Assembly (NCBI GenBank): GCA_019454045.1
Contig: SKCR01017749.1
Span: forward strand, 1-64,000
Source of the DNA: Zanthoxylum bungeanum
Taxonomy: Eukaryota > Streptophyta > Magnoliopsida > Sapindales > Rutaceae
DNA: 64,000 bases
Direction of reading: 5' to 3'
The translations under genes and the position numbers were made by a program. Below the pieces are notes generated by a model that saw only the letters and a program-made list of their open reading frames with translations, searched no databases and had not been told where the DNA came from. Position 1 is the stretch's first letter; each line of letters begins with the position of its first letter. Shown here piece after piece: positions 44,135 to 56,836 of this stretch.

Positions 44135-47110
44135 TGCTTCATATCCAATTTTCCTACAAATTGTCAAACAAGGTATTTTAAAGTCAGATTCCCGATACTG
44201 TATTGTTGTATTTCTTTTTTTTAAATTGTGTAAGAAAATTACAAATCACTCTATGAACATGTTGTTAGGGTTGGCACTCAGAGTGCCAATCCTGATCGTA
44301 TTTATTTTCGATTCATAAATACGAGCAATTCCATTTTCTATAATATTACTTATTTAATGGTAGCACCTCTTGTCTTTTATACACATATTCGATCTAATTA
44401 CGATTAGATTGAAACTAAATATGGTTTAGTGATAAATGTATATTAGACAAAGACCCTAGGATTTACAATGTAGTGCACAGTTACAACTTAGTTTGTAATT
44501 GACATTGGGAAGCGCACTATAAGATGTATATTCTTAAATAAAGTTCCTGGTCAAGATTTACTAATACGGGTTGGTTAGTAAAATCCACCGAGACTAGTAC
44601 ATGTCGTATTTTATGACTTGGTTCGATGGTTTATCCCAATGAACCATGAGTATCGGGAGACTCGCATAGACATGTAGGTGTTTATTTGATAAACACTAAA
44701 CGACTCACTGAAGATTTCTGAATAGATGGTACACCAACGTCAATAGGAATCTTCTCGAGTTGAGCGAGTATAGTGGTCCTTCGACTTGAGATACCACTGT
44801 GGATATATGAGTTATCCTCCATAATTTGATGGTAGTCACGTCACCGATCTATTTAGATCAGACCTCCGCCTGTTCGTTGGGTGTGGATTGATGCTCATGA
44901 TATCCTGTCCGTATCAAGATAGAATATGTCAGTCCTGTGTACATGGCATAGGCATCCTACACGTGTTTACGATCTAGTAAATCCATGGTCGTGGTATAAA
45001 TTCAGAAATCAGTTCCGAGTGTTATTTAGAGATCGTAAATTGAAAGTCGACTATATTAAATCGAAAGGATTTGATGTTTTTATCTATATCCCAGGTATAA
45101 TATGGATAGCCGGTGACGGAGGGATTATACGTATGCAATGACCTCGACTTGCATAGTTTAGAGAGATTATTCGTGGTCGTCATAATTCATGACTGGGTGA
45201 ATTATGGACACGAAATTAGATTTCGTGACGGATAAACCTAAACTTAGAGAGTCCCACAATATGAAGTGTACTTGTTGAGCACTTGGGCAACACGTTATGA
45301 ATAATATAGATTATTCATAATACTTCATCGGATTAAGTGAGTTAATTCGAATAGTTTAAACGGTTAAACGATGACACATGCATTAGGGGATTTTGGTCAT
45401 TTAATAATTATTGTGTATTTGTATTTGATACATAATTTGATTAGATACACATTAATTAATTTTCAAATGAGATTTTGACACATGCCATTAATATATGTAT
45501 TTGGAATTTAATGTAAATAAAATAAATATAATAATAATTATATAAATTAATTATTTAAATATTTAAACGTTAAATATTTGAATAATTAATTGATAAACTT
45601 TTTCATAATTCTTATGAAAAATGTTTAATTATTATTGGTGACACATGACATGATTTAATTAAACTTTATGTGTGCAAATTTGATTTGTTAACATAAAGTT
45701 TGATTTTGTTTAATTTGATTAAAATGAAAAATGACCAAAATACCCTTCCTACTTACCCTAAGTCGGTCATGACCCTAATTATTTAAGGTAGAAATTTTTT
45801 TTCTCTATCATCTAACACCATGGACGAAAATCCTCTCTTCCAAAAGTTCTCAAATTTGTTTGATGAAACAAAGGAAGAAAGTGAAGGAAAATCAAGAAAG
45901 GCTTAAGGAAATTAGGAGTTCTAAAGGTAATCTTCTATATATCCCTAAACTTAGAATATTAGTTTCTTGTTCTTGATTTACTAGAATGGTTCTAGGGATT
46001 CTTTACTTCTTAAATTGGGGCTTTTGGATATGGAGGATGGATTTGGAAGTGTTGTGCATGTGTGAAGGAGAATTGAAAGATATTATTGTAATATTTGTTC
46101 AATTTGATCATTTGATGATATGTTGACATTCTAGAGTGTTATGACCACTCTTTTAATTCCTATAATTGTTCTTGGGTGATTCATTTGTGGTGACTTTGGT
46201 TGGTGTTAAGATTAATTAGATTAATATTGGAAAATTGTATTTTAAGCATAAAAAATTGATATATTTTACTTCTGGATCAGATCTGGAAATACTCTGCATA
46301 TGGTGATGAAAAATTTATCATATGAATGTATTGGATGTGTTTTGGGTGTTGGAACAATTGCCAGAAATTATTTCGGAGTAGAAATAAGCAAAAACGGTGT
46401 TACCGGGTGACTTTTGAGCCACCGGGTGACTGCTACCGAAACAGTGAATTTGTCACTGTTCGGGCAGCCCATGAACTGCCCTAATACTATTGGGGCTGAC
46501 CTGGGCAACCCTCATGTGTATTAAGTGGTCGGTTCGGTCAAAAATATGTTTTATGCCATTTTGCGGAAAAAACGTTTTCGTAAAGGTTTCGCGATGTTTC
46601 TTAACTATTTATGTCATTATTTGATATCGAATAAATATGTTTAGGTGAAAAATGAATGAATTATTCATATTTGATATTGAATAATTTATTTGGTAATTTT
46701 TAAAGGTTTAAAATTACGCTTTCGACAGAACCGCGCTTCCGCCGCGTCCTTTGCCCAAAACCCCAACACATGCCCACTAGGATGTGTCTCAAAAGTCAAT
46801 GATATATCATCTAAAGGTTTAGTCAAGCCATCTCTAGTGAATTGAATTTTATCTTCGTGATTGTCAGACACCATTCCTAAAGAATGCAATAAGTGTGTAC
46901 GTCTAGCGTGTATAATTATAACAAATACCTAATTGTTTAGCTCTTCATTTATTAGAATAAGTGTTTTTCCCTAGACCAAGCATGTAAGAAATGAAGGAGT
47001 CAGATAACTCACCTGCCAAGCGAATCTCTTACTTCAACGAATATCACTAGGAATACTATTGATTATAAGAAGCCTAATTCTTTTTGGTGCGTGCTTTGTA
47101 AATTTTCATC
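44135..47110 (-). pseudogene. Decayed accessory frame, split by a solo LTR
   Basis: The right piece (47110-46769) matches 36060-36425 base by base in many stretches, for example GGAATGGTGTCTGACAATC and GATATTCGTTG. The left piece (44262-44135) matches 36420-36545 inverted. Stops and indels destroy the frame. It follows the integrase end just as in the younger element. The LOG position would lie further left, where copia DNA now stands, so presence of LOG cannot be judged. Confidence 0.8.
44263..46768 (+). repeat. Solo LTR related to the LARD-like element
   Basis: It begins TGTTAGGGTTGGCACTCAGA and ends ACCCCAACA over 2506 bases, with CATGT (44258-44262) and CATGC (46769-46773) as a one-mismatch target duplication. 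It aligns along its length with the 2.6 kb LTRs at 11412 and 16798 but is clearly more diverged, so it is older or a subfamily. It interrupts the decayed accessory frame. Confidence 0.85.
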
Positions 47111-47329
47111 AGAGTATTTTGAGGGAGAGAAGGAAAATGATTGTAGAGTTTTACAAGAGTTTATCTATGCCTTGATTATAGGGTTTCAATAATTTTAAGA
47201 AATTAAGAAAACCGACTTAGAGTCACGGGGTACCGTTATTTGCTATTTTACTGGGGGTGCAAGTCTCTGAAAAAAAGAAAAAATACTGTAAAAGACAAGA
47301 AAAAATGGAAATTAGACAAAAACAAAAGA
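47111..47329 (-). other. Spacer between integrase and the accessory frame
   Basis: This short T-rich stretch (minus strand) includes CTTTTACAG and TTTTTTTCAG acceptor-like sites. No coding is recognised. Confidence 0.5.
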
Positions 47330-47585
47330 AAAGAAAAGAAAATAACAACTTATAATACATCAATCACATTACACTGGGTTTGAAAGGAAAATAGATTCTT
47401 GAAAACTTGAACACTTCAAAAATGGTTTCAGACGTTGTCTATTTACTTTGAATACATCCCCATCCCTATGATTCTCATTGTCAATAGCTCTATATGGGTA
47501 AACATGCTTCACAATAAATAGACTACTTCATTTGGATTTCAATTTTCCAAGAAATAAATGAAGACGAGAATTATAAAGAATAATT
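47330..47585 (-). pseudogene. Athila integrase C-terminal domain
   Basis: The minus strand reads LYNSRLHLFLGKLKSK, then, in shifted frames, VYPYRAIDNENHRDGDVFKV and NRQRLKPFLKCSSF. This corresponds to the LFPGKLKSRWSGPF...VNGQRLKPF region of gypsy integrases. It continues from 60316 across the Tekay-type insertion. Confidence 0.8.
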
Positions 47586-48684
47586 TGTAACATCCCCGAT
47601 CTGGGATATGTTATCGGCAAGGAATAGGCCCTACTATCCCTTTGAGCCATTGACTTTCTAACTTTGAAACTCATCTTATGTATAAACTCATGCATGGGGC
47701 CATTGCCCAACTTATCGTTATAAATGCATAATGCTTTTTAACTCAAATTCATTTCACATCTTAACTTTAATAATGAACACTTATAATTCTTTTGCATGTG
47801 TATACTTTACTAAACTAATTATATATTACATGACATCTTCTGACACTGACTGTACTGAACTATAACTCGACCTGATGGACCAAACCCTCTAGTGACTGCC
47901 ATCAGTATCCATCCTCTCGGGCTCGTCCTCCGGGAATACCTACAAAATAGAGAAATTGGGACGATAAGTGAGTGGACGATTTAAAATAAAAACTGAAATA
48001 CTATTATGAAAATACTTGGTTCTAAAACCAAAATTCTCCCAGGAAATAGTCTTATATAAAAACTCTTTTCTTGTTTGAAAAATCCAAACTTTTTTTCTGA
48101 ATATCTTGACTGAAATCTCTTTCGTAAAACTTATCTTTTCAGAAAGTCTCTTATAAATATGCTGGTTCTGATTTTTCTTTATTGAAAATATCTCTCTGGA
48201 AAACTAACTCTGAAATCTGTATCTGGAAACTGTTTCTGAAAACTGATCTTTGTCTCTGAAAACCTGATGTCTGAGGACGTTATGTATCGTTATCCCCTCA
48301 TACGCCTAACTAGAGTCAGGAGTGCAAATCCATGACTTTAGTCCGTTACGTATTGCCGTCCCCCAAAGTATGCCACTTCTATCCTTGAAACTAGTGGTCT
48401 TGGGGCGTTACATATCGCCGTCCCCCAAGCCACTGAACTAGAACTGGGAGTGCGGATCTATGCTATCCTCCAAGCTCTGAAACTAGGATCTAGGGGCTTC
48501 TATCATCCTTAGTCATGAACTAGGATATGGGGGAGTTATGTATCGATGTCCCCCCAATCCTCTACATTTGTACATGTTCTATTTGTCAATTCTATATCTG
48601 AATCAAGTTACATACTGAGGTGGGTTTTTCCCTCATGCCTCGAAAACATAAAAAACATGCTTTGAAAATATTTCTTTCTAAAAC

Positions 48685-50647
48685 TGTTGGAAAATCTAAT
48701 CCATGTCCCAAGATCAAAAGAACAAGCAAAACATATAAATGAATGAACAATATTGAAGTATGGCGTAATCATACTCACAAAGATCGGAATGCGGATGCGT
48801 TGATGAAACAAAAATTTCTCCTTTGTGCAGTGAGAGTTTCGGCCAAACAGAAAAGAGAAGCTCCAAGCAATTTTTGATCCTTCCAAGCTCTAAGATGAGT
48901 TTCCCATAACACCTTTGTATGATCCCTTGATGGTGCTAGCCAAAGATGTGTATTTTATGTTCCAAACATGCACAAATTCTTCAAGTTTTTTGCAACAAAA
49001 ATAGAAAAGTGGAGAGCCAAAACTGCAGTGAAGTTTTCGGCAATGTGAGAGAGAGGAGAGATCTGATTTTTTGTTACAAAAATCAATTTATATTTATGCC
49101 ATAATATTTATTATTAATAATAAACTTATGACACAAATCATGCAATGCTTAGAGTGTCAAACACTCAATTTCCATGCAAAACCCTTGAGTGCATTGTACA
49201 CTATCTCCATGCAATGCATCAACAATTAAATAATGCATATAATGACATGTGTCATGTGGGCCCCACACGTTTCCAAATGAAAGTGGGCCCACGTGCACTC
49301 ACGCGTTCGGGTTTGATATTTCCGAAATACCGAACTTACGTCGCGACGTTAATTAAATCGAATTTAAATAAATAATTGCGCCTAGAGAAATTATTATTTA
49401 CGTCGCTAACGAATTAATTCTAAATTAACTCGTTTGCTCGAATTAAAATCTAATTTTAATTTCGCGTCGAAATCGAATTTCGATTATTATATCGAATATA
49501 ATAATTTTACGATTAATTCCAAATTAATCGTTCTCTTCTCTTTATATTACTTTATCCAAGATAAAGTCTCTCCGTAATTAATCCAAGATTAATCGAGTTT
49601 GAATCATACGTCATTGGTGAATCTTCGGGAAGCGACCCAAGAGATCTCTAGATATGTTGGCAGTAAATCCGGTTGTCGAACTATCCGAACACGTACGTAC
49701 CAAGTACTACGTTTTTACCGATTTACAAGACAAGGTTAGCCTCTAGCAAAACGCCATGTCTACCCAATTCTCTAGAAATATTCTTATTGGAATATAAGAT
49801 CTATAACAGGCGTAGTATACCGTAGTATAGTGTATATCGAACCAATATCGGATGATCACATGTAAGGCCTGGGGCTGGAGATGTGTCTGCCCCGTACGAT
49901 ACACATATCGGACATCAAGCAACCAGTCTCTTTGAATCGGATAATCCTGACCTAGTCATATTATCCCGATGGTTGCAACCATTATAGAGTACTAGTTCTG
50001 TATCCCTCGCGATCATCATCTCCATATGTCTGAAGTGATACTTCCATCTTGACATCACACCCAATACACTACGATTCTCGATAAACCCAGAAGAGGTGTA
50101 CACAGAACCCGTTAAAGCCCTGGACCACAAAACTAAAGTTTACCGATTGTCGTAAGTACTAGCGATGCAAGTCTCAGGTTAAGATCATATGCACCTACCC
50201 TGAAGCGGACTCCCATAGACACGCAGACATACTACCAATGGGACTCCGCGGGGTCTATCCAGAGCGAAGCTGTTTTCCGTACCATCGGTAAACACAACAA
50301 CCTCCTACCGCACTTGCATAAGTATCCAATACTTAAATATATGAGAACTATGCCGTTGTGCCCTCACAACATGCACAAGTGCAGTACTAGTCTATTCCGC
50401 ATTATCGATGTCCAATCTCGATAATACTACGACTAGGGATATTTAATGATTAAACCTTTATGGATTGATACCGTCTCATATCATCACAATCCGGAACTAA
50501 TCATAGGGACTTTTACCATTTATATATCAAAGTAAATAAATTACAAAACGGTAAAAGGCAATTTCATTACTACATAGTAGTTAATTTTGTACAATAATAC
50601 AATATCATTTACAAAATAGTGACGCTATGGGTCATTACTGTCTAACA
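48685..50647 (-). repeat. 3' LTR of the Angela-like element
   Basis: This 1963-base LTR is preceded, on the minus strand, by the polypurine tract CCAAGTGGGAGAT at 50648-50661. Confidence 0.9.
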
Positions 50648-50661
50648 ATCTCCCACTTGGC

Positions 50662-51172
50662 CTATAGCCAGTCACTCAAGCATCTAATACCTGAACTATG
50701 TACATGTCGCTCAAACTTTTCCCGAGGAATAGCCTTCGTCAGCGGATCTGCAATATTATCCTCTGATGCGATCTTTTCGATCTTCACATCGCCACGATGT
50801 ATGATCTCTCGAATCAGATGGAATCGTCGAAGAACATGTTTGGATCGTTGATGAGACCTTGTTTCCTTAGCCTGTGCTATAGCCCCCCGCTATTGTCACA
50901 ATACAATGGAACGGGCTCAGCTGCTAACGGAACTACTCCTAATCCAATTAGAAATTTACGGATCCAAACTGCCTCTTTTGCTGCTTCAGCTGCTGCAATG
51001 TACTCTCCGCTTCAGTTGTTGAATCGGCAACAGTATCTTGCTTGGAAGATTTCCAGCTCACTGCTCCGTTATTCAAGCAAAATATGTACCCGGTTTGCGA
51101 CTTGAAGTCGTCTCTGTCGGTTTTGGAAACTTGCATCGGTATACCCAGATACCTCAAGTTCTCCATCTCCAT
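50662..51172 (-). pseudogene. Angela-like RNase H and end of pol
   Basis: The frame from 51172 reads [20 protein letters not shown] and [16 protein letters not shown], then shifts. Shifted frames continue with AKEAVW-like and NIADP-like motifs to the pol stop TAG at 50664-50662, next to the polypurine tract. It would digest RNA in the RNA:DNA hybrid. Confidence 0.88.
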
Positions 51173-51175
51173 AGA

Positions 51176-52260
51176 TTAAGAAACATCCTTAGTTCTTTTA
51201 AGATACCTAAGGATACTCTTAACCGCCATCCAGTGATCCTGTCCTGGATCGGCCTGATATCGACTGCACATGCTCAAAGCATAGGACACATCAGGTCGTG
51301 TACATATCATGGCATACATGATCGATCCGACTGCCGAGGCGAACGGAGTCCGACTCATGTTGTCTCTCTCATCTTGTGTTTTAGGACACATGTCCCTAGA
51401 TAGATAGACGCCATGTGATGTTGGCAACAGTCCCCTCTTGGACTGATCCATGTTGAATCTCTTCAACACTTTATCAATATATGTACTCTGGGAGAGTCCA
51501 AGTAGCCTTCTAGATCTATCCCGGTAGATCTTTATTCCTAGAATAAAAGCGCTTCTCCCAGATCTTTCATGGAGAATTTCAATGAAAGCCAAGCTTTCAC
51601 CGACGTTAACATGGGAATGTCATTGCCTATAAGCAATACATCGTCGACATAAAGGACAATAAAAGTCAGTGCACTCCCACTAACCTTCTTATATACACAA
51701 GGATCATCTACGTTTTGAGTGAAATCATATTCTTTTATGACCTCATCAAAACGTTGGTTCCATGACCTCGATGCTTGCTTCAGTCCATAAATGGACCGAT
51801 TTAACTTACAAACCTTGTTTGCAAGTCTTGGTGCGATAAAACCGTCAGGTTGTTGCATATAAACATCCTCCAACAGGTTTCCGTTAAGGAAAGCGGTTTT
51901 AACGTCCATCTGCCATATTTCGTAATCGTAATATGCAGCTATCGCAAGCATTATCCGAATGGATTTAATCATGGCAACGGGTGAGAAAGTTTCGTCATAA
52001 TCAACTCCAAGTTGTTGACGATACCCCTTCGCTACGAGCCTAGCTTTGTACGTTTGTACGTTGCCATCCATGTCTGTCTTCTTCTTGAAGACCCATTTGC
52101 ATCCAATAGGCTTTACGCCTTCTGGTGCATCAACCAGTGTCCAAACTTGGTTGGTATACATGGAATCCATTTCGGCCTTCATGGCCTTTTGCCATAAAGT
52201 GGATTCGATACCTTGTATCGCTTCCTCATACGTAGCCGGTTCAGTATCCTCAATAAGATT
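51176..52260 (-). pseudogene. Angela-like reverse transcriptase, frameshifted
   Basis: The start region near 52250 reads EPATYEEAIQGIEST, then GCKWVFKKKTDMDG, KARLVAKGYRQQLGVDYDET, WQMDVKTAFLNGNLLEDVYM and the catalytic YVDDVLLIGND. A frameshift near 51570 passes to 51592-51176 with ILGIKIYRDRSRRLLGLSQS, GSIMYAMICTRPDVSYALS and GQDHWMAVKSILRYLKRTKD. The catalytic Asp pair is intact, so one shift and the later breaks are the only lesions seen in this domain. Confidence 0.93.
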
Positions 52261-52335
52261 AATATCTACATGAGGTGAGATCAGGAATCCATACCTCTCA
52301 GGTATTACCCTGACTCTCTCCGACCTACGTAGTCC

Positions 52336-53425
52336 TTATGTAATTGAAGATTGTGGTTCAGTCTCATCCTGGATGGACTGTTCATGTTTCGTTCTCGATT
52401 CATTGCCAGGATCAGTATCACTACGACTTTCATCGGTTCTACTTTCTACTTCTCCTCCCACTAACACTGCATTTAGGAATTCCTTCTCAAGGAAAACGCA
52501 TGTAGAGCAACAAATACTTTGTTCTCTTGTGTAATAGAAGTAATATCCTTTGGTTTCCCTAGGATATCCAACAAATAGGCATATATCTGATTTGGGTTCA
52601 AGTTTGGTACTTCCAAACGTTTGACGTATGCCCAGCAACCCCAAATCTTCAGGAATGAGAAACCTGGTTTCTTTCCTGTCCATATCTCATACGGAGTCTG
52701 TTCAACAGACTTTGACGGAACCCTATTCAAAATAAGAATTGCACTTTCTAATGCATGTCCCCAGAAGGATATAGGTAGCTCAGTGCGACTCATCATCGAC
52801 CTTACCATGTCAAGCAAGGTACGGTTTCTCTTCCGTTCAGACACCCATTTAATTGTGGTGTCCAGGAGGAGTCCATTGTGAAAGAATACCATATTCTTTC
52901 AGGTAATCTTGAAACTCATTACTTAAGTATTCGCCACCACGGTCCGACCGTAATGTTTTAATACTCTTGCCTGTTTGTTTTTCAACTTCGTGTCGAAACT
53001 CTTTGAATTTCAAAAGTTTCCGACTTGTGCATCATTAGATACACATAACCATAACGCGATGCATCATCCGTAAAGGTTACGAAGTATCGGTATCCACCTC
53101 TAGCCTGGCTAGACATGGGCCCACAAACGTCACTATGAACGAGGGCTAACAGTTCAGTGGCTCGTTCACCTTTACCACTAAAAGGTGATTTAGGCATTTT
53201 GCCTAATAAACAAGATTCGCAGACGTCATATGAATTTGGATCAAATCCGTCCAAGTACCCACTCTTCGAAAGTGTGGATATGCGAGTCTTGTTGATGTGT
53301 CCCAGACGACAATGCCACATATAAGTTTCTTCCTTTGATTACTCATTTTGAGCCTTTTGTTTGTTATTTTACGTTTTGGAGATTTGTTTATATTCAAAAT
53401 ATAAAGACCATTATTTGCATCGCAC
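52336..53425 (-). pseudogene. Angela-like integrase, frameshifted
   Basis: The pre-integrase domain MWHCRLGHINKTRISTLSKS with CESCLLGKM makes the zinc-binding HHCC. The core begins LVHSDVCGPMSSQARGGYRY (first Asp) and continues after a break with SERKRNRTLLDMVRSMMS and FWGHALESAILILNRVPSKS (after the catalytic Glu). YEIWTGKKP and IWGCWAYVKR are copia integrase C-terminal hallmarks. Breaks lie near 52980 and 52890 and within 52470-52690. Confidence 0.9.
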
Positions 53426-53469
53426 TGCAAATTTCTGCATCATTTTTATATAAATAACACCTAGTGTTA

Positions 53470-54625
53470 TTAAATACAAAAGTGTACCCTATACTGGGTT
53501 AACAAAGATACATAAATAATATTCTTAGTTAAACTAGGAACAAAATAACAGTCATTTAGTTCAAGTACATGCCCCGAGGGCAGTTCTAAAACAAAAGTGC
53601 CTACGGCCAAAACAGCAACAGAAGTTCCATTTCCAACTCGTAGATCTACCTCCCCCGAAGCCAGTCTCCTGCTATCATGCAGATCCTGCACATCAGTACA
53701 AATATGAGAACCACAGCCAGAATCAAAAATCCAATTTTTATAAGACTAGAAGTAGTCATATTTATCTCAATAACAACATACCTGAGGCCGGTGCCTTGCC
53801 CGCCTGTATGTCCTCCTTATGTCCCTTGTTCATGCGGCAGTCACGCTTCCAGTGACCTTTCTTGCGCCGCATTTCAGGCAAACATCTTGAGACTTGTCCC
53901 TTGGCTTCCCAGAAGCCTTTGTTGACTTGGCCTTGCCTTTGTTTCTATGCTTTTTCTCTTCTAACACCCCCAGTTGCCTTGAGCCCAGCTTTCGGCGTTT
54001 GAGATGTTGATGCAAAGTGCGCCTCGCGCTTGTTGCCTTTCAGAAGCTCTTTCTCTGACTCCTTGAGAATCGACAATAACTCTCCAAGAGTATCATCCGT
54101 ATTCATCAATTTGTAGTTGATGACAATCTGTTTCCAAGTATCGGGTAGTGACTGTAGAAGTACATCTATAGCCAGCTCAGCCTCCAAGACTATAACCATA
54201 TTAGCCAATTCATCAAGATCGGCTATCATTTGAGTCCTATGGACCTCAACAGAACTACCATCAGTCATACGGGAGCGAAAGATTTTCTTCACCATCGTAC
54301 CTTGCCATCCGCTTATTAGTGCGGTGAAGATCTTGCAATCTTGCCATCATATTATAAGGATCCAAGTCCCTATTCTGGCGGCGAAGTGTTGAGTCATTGA
54401 AGCAAGCATGATCGACTGAGCCGTGTCACAATCATCACTGTGAGTTTTCCATAACTCCAGCTCAAGTGGCTCAGTGGGCTTAGGCCCGAGAGGTCTTTGT
54501 ATCGTATACAGTATCCTCTCCGCCCCAAGGACTATCCTTAAGTTCATTTCCCAATCAGCGAAGTTTATCCCCTTAAAGACATTGTCACCCATGATGATGT
54601 CTCGGACATTTACCTTGCTTGCCAT
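53470..54625 (-). pseudogene. Angela-like gag and protease, frameshifted
   Basis: Gag starts at the ATG of 54625 (MASKVNVRDIIMGDNVFKGI, WEMNLRIVLGAERILY), continues with LDELANMVIVLEAELAIDVL and YKLMNTDDTLGELLSILKES, and holds a CCHC zinc knuckle near 53850 (KKGHWKRDC in a shifted frame). The protease follows, with DSGCGSHICTDVQ at about 53690-53730 and GEVDLRVGNGTSVAVLAVGT, YFVPSLTKNII. At least three frame breaks are visible. Confidence 0.9.
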
Positions 54626-56836
54626 CTTAACTACGATAGTCCAACTATCTAGTTAACGATATATGGGTACAGTCAAACTGTTACAAGAAAAATAACATTT
54701 TATTAGTCCAACTATTGTTAAAATATTGACGAAATAATTTTTAAGCGCGTAAAGCTAAGTATCTGAATGAAATTGCAAATTCAATACTAGCCTCCCACTA
54801 TTTTCTACAAGTCTCTAACCCTCTGTTGAGTACTCGGGAAATCCAATTTCCTAGTGGGCTAGGATCCCGTTAAATAACACACAACCTTGACTTTGGCCAA
54901 CAAGTTGTATGATATTTAACTAGGTAGATCTCGAAGATCAATTGGATCCCATCCAATTCCTAGATCCGGTAGGTGGACATCCAAGTCCAAAACATATATA
55001 TCTAATACATATGTCAATGTATCCAATACATTTTCCTAACTATTTCCTCTGAATCAACTAAGCCTTGGCTTTGGCACAACAAACCTAATGATTCCAGTTA
55101 AGCGGGACCCATTGACGAGGAAAGTTTCGTCGTAATCAATGTCGATGGACAAGAAGTGATCTTGACTTTGGCCAACAAATCACAACTTGGACAGACACAC
55201 CGATGTGGAACAAAACTCTCATGATTCAAACACATCCTCAATTGACAAAGGTCTTGACTTTGGCCACAAACCAATGCCAATTTCGGATCTTGAGAAAGAA
55301 TCATTCAACGGAAGGAAAATCGCTTAATATTGTTTGAGGGATTTTTCGCGTAATTGGAAACCAATTAATTTATCTTTGTTAGGTCTCATCATCATACAAC
55401 CCTTAAGCATGCTTCTAAAACATCATAAAGCGCGTAAAGTAAAGTAATAGTGATATGCAGATGGATATATAAACAACTTGTTCCTAGAACAAATCACTCC
55501 CTTTCCTCTCCCTCCCCGCTAGCACTATTCTACTTCTACCCAATTACATAATACAATAAGAGAAACCTCATTTACTTTGAGGGGAATTAGGTGAGAAGAG
55601 AATACAAAGAGATAAAGAGATAAGGCTGGACACGCAGGTCCAATTTATAAATTCCAAATTTACAATAATTCTAAAATTACCCTTCCCTTCTAATATCCAT
55701 CCGATATACACTATTCATACAACATCCACATTCATTCATTCATTCAAGCATGTTATACAACCAATCAAATCCATTTAATTAGTCTTTTAGGTTAGGTGAT
55801 ACAATGTTCAAACAATGTTGTTTGCATTTGCGCGAGTCCAACTCGTTTTGAGAATAAATACTTATAGTATGAATTCACGAATTATATCGAACTACTCGTT
55901 AAATCCAATTTAAGTCGTATTCAATACTAATCCTTTTATTTAATTCTAAATTAAATATTTACACTTTTATTGTGCTTTTATAACTTAGATTCCAAATCTA
56001 GTACTATTGGGTCTCAAAACCCAACTAACATCTAATGTTCGTTTAATTAAAGTCCGATGGGCTTTCTATTGATTTCATTAGGCTTGGGCCTTGGTCAATG
56101 TGGGTCAAACCCAATTTCCAAGCCCAATAAGGAATCACCCTCATTTGCCATAAAAATCAATATCAAGCCCATAAGGCCCAATTAAACATAAAAGCCCATT
56201 TATTACATTTGGACTTAAATGGTGTGATTTAGGCCCATTTTGGATCCAATCCAAATGGTCCAAATCTACTTGGCCCAACCAAGCCCATTTAGTCCAAATA
56301 TAATAGTTTTAGGCCCAATTCAAAATTAAGCCCAATTAACCAAGTTTTAAAATTCCAATTTATAACTTAATTAATTAAAGTGTATTATCATGATTAATCC
56401 TTTAAATCAATATTCCCAAAATATCAAATTAATCCATTAATCATATTTTATCTTAAATATATGTCCAACATTATTTAATCAAAAAATCAAGTCCCTAATC
56501 TTCTTCCATGCATTCGGCCAAGGTGATGAAAAACTTACCGATTTCGTTTTCAATCCAATCGAATCACAAATCGTCATTTTATGTTCGTTTAAAGTCATCC
56601 AATTATCTTATAAACAACAAATCATCATCTCCATGGTCTAGGTAGTATTCGGCCAAGCCTCTCCAAGAGGGGAAAAATTAATCCAATTTATTTTTCATGA
56701 AATTGATAATGTATAACATAATGTAACATACATTTAAGCATACTTAATCAATCAAAATCATCAAATCATGCTTCAATCAATTTGCCCAAATATTACCCTA
56801 ATATATTTGCATGCTCTTTAAGCTCAATGATACCAT
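54626..56836 (-). other. Leader of the Angela-like element with PBS and site II cluster
   Basis: The PBS TGGTATCATTGAGC reads on the minus strand at 56835-56822, next to the LTR; it resembles the initiator-Met site with two extra bases. The 2.2 kb leader has no frame of note. It holds four copies of a CTTGACTTTGGCCAACAA-type word (near 54891, 55067, 55161, 55251) and eleven site II words (TGGGCC or TGGGCT) between 56040 and 56345, nine of them in the transcribed orientation. Confidence 0.75.

Noticed and set aside
51012..52273. Plus-strand frames opposite the Angela-like RT
   Set aside because: Shadows of the real minus-strand RT and RNase H.
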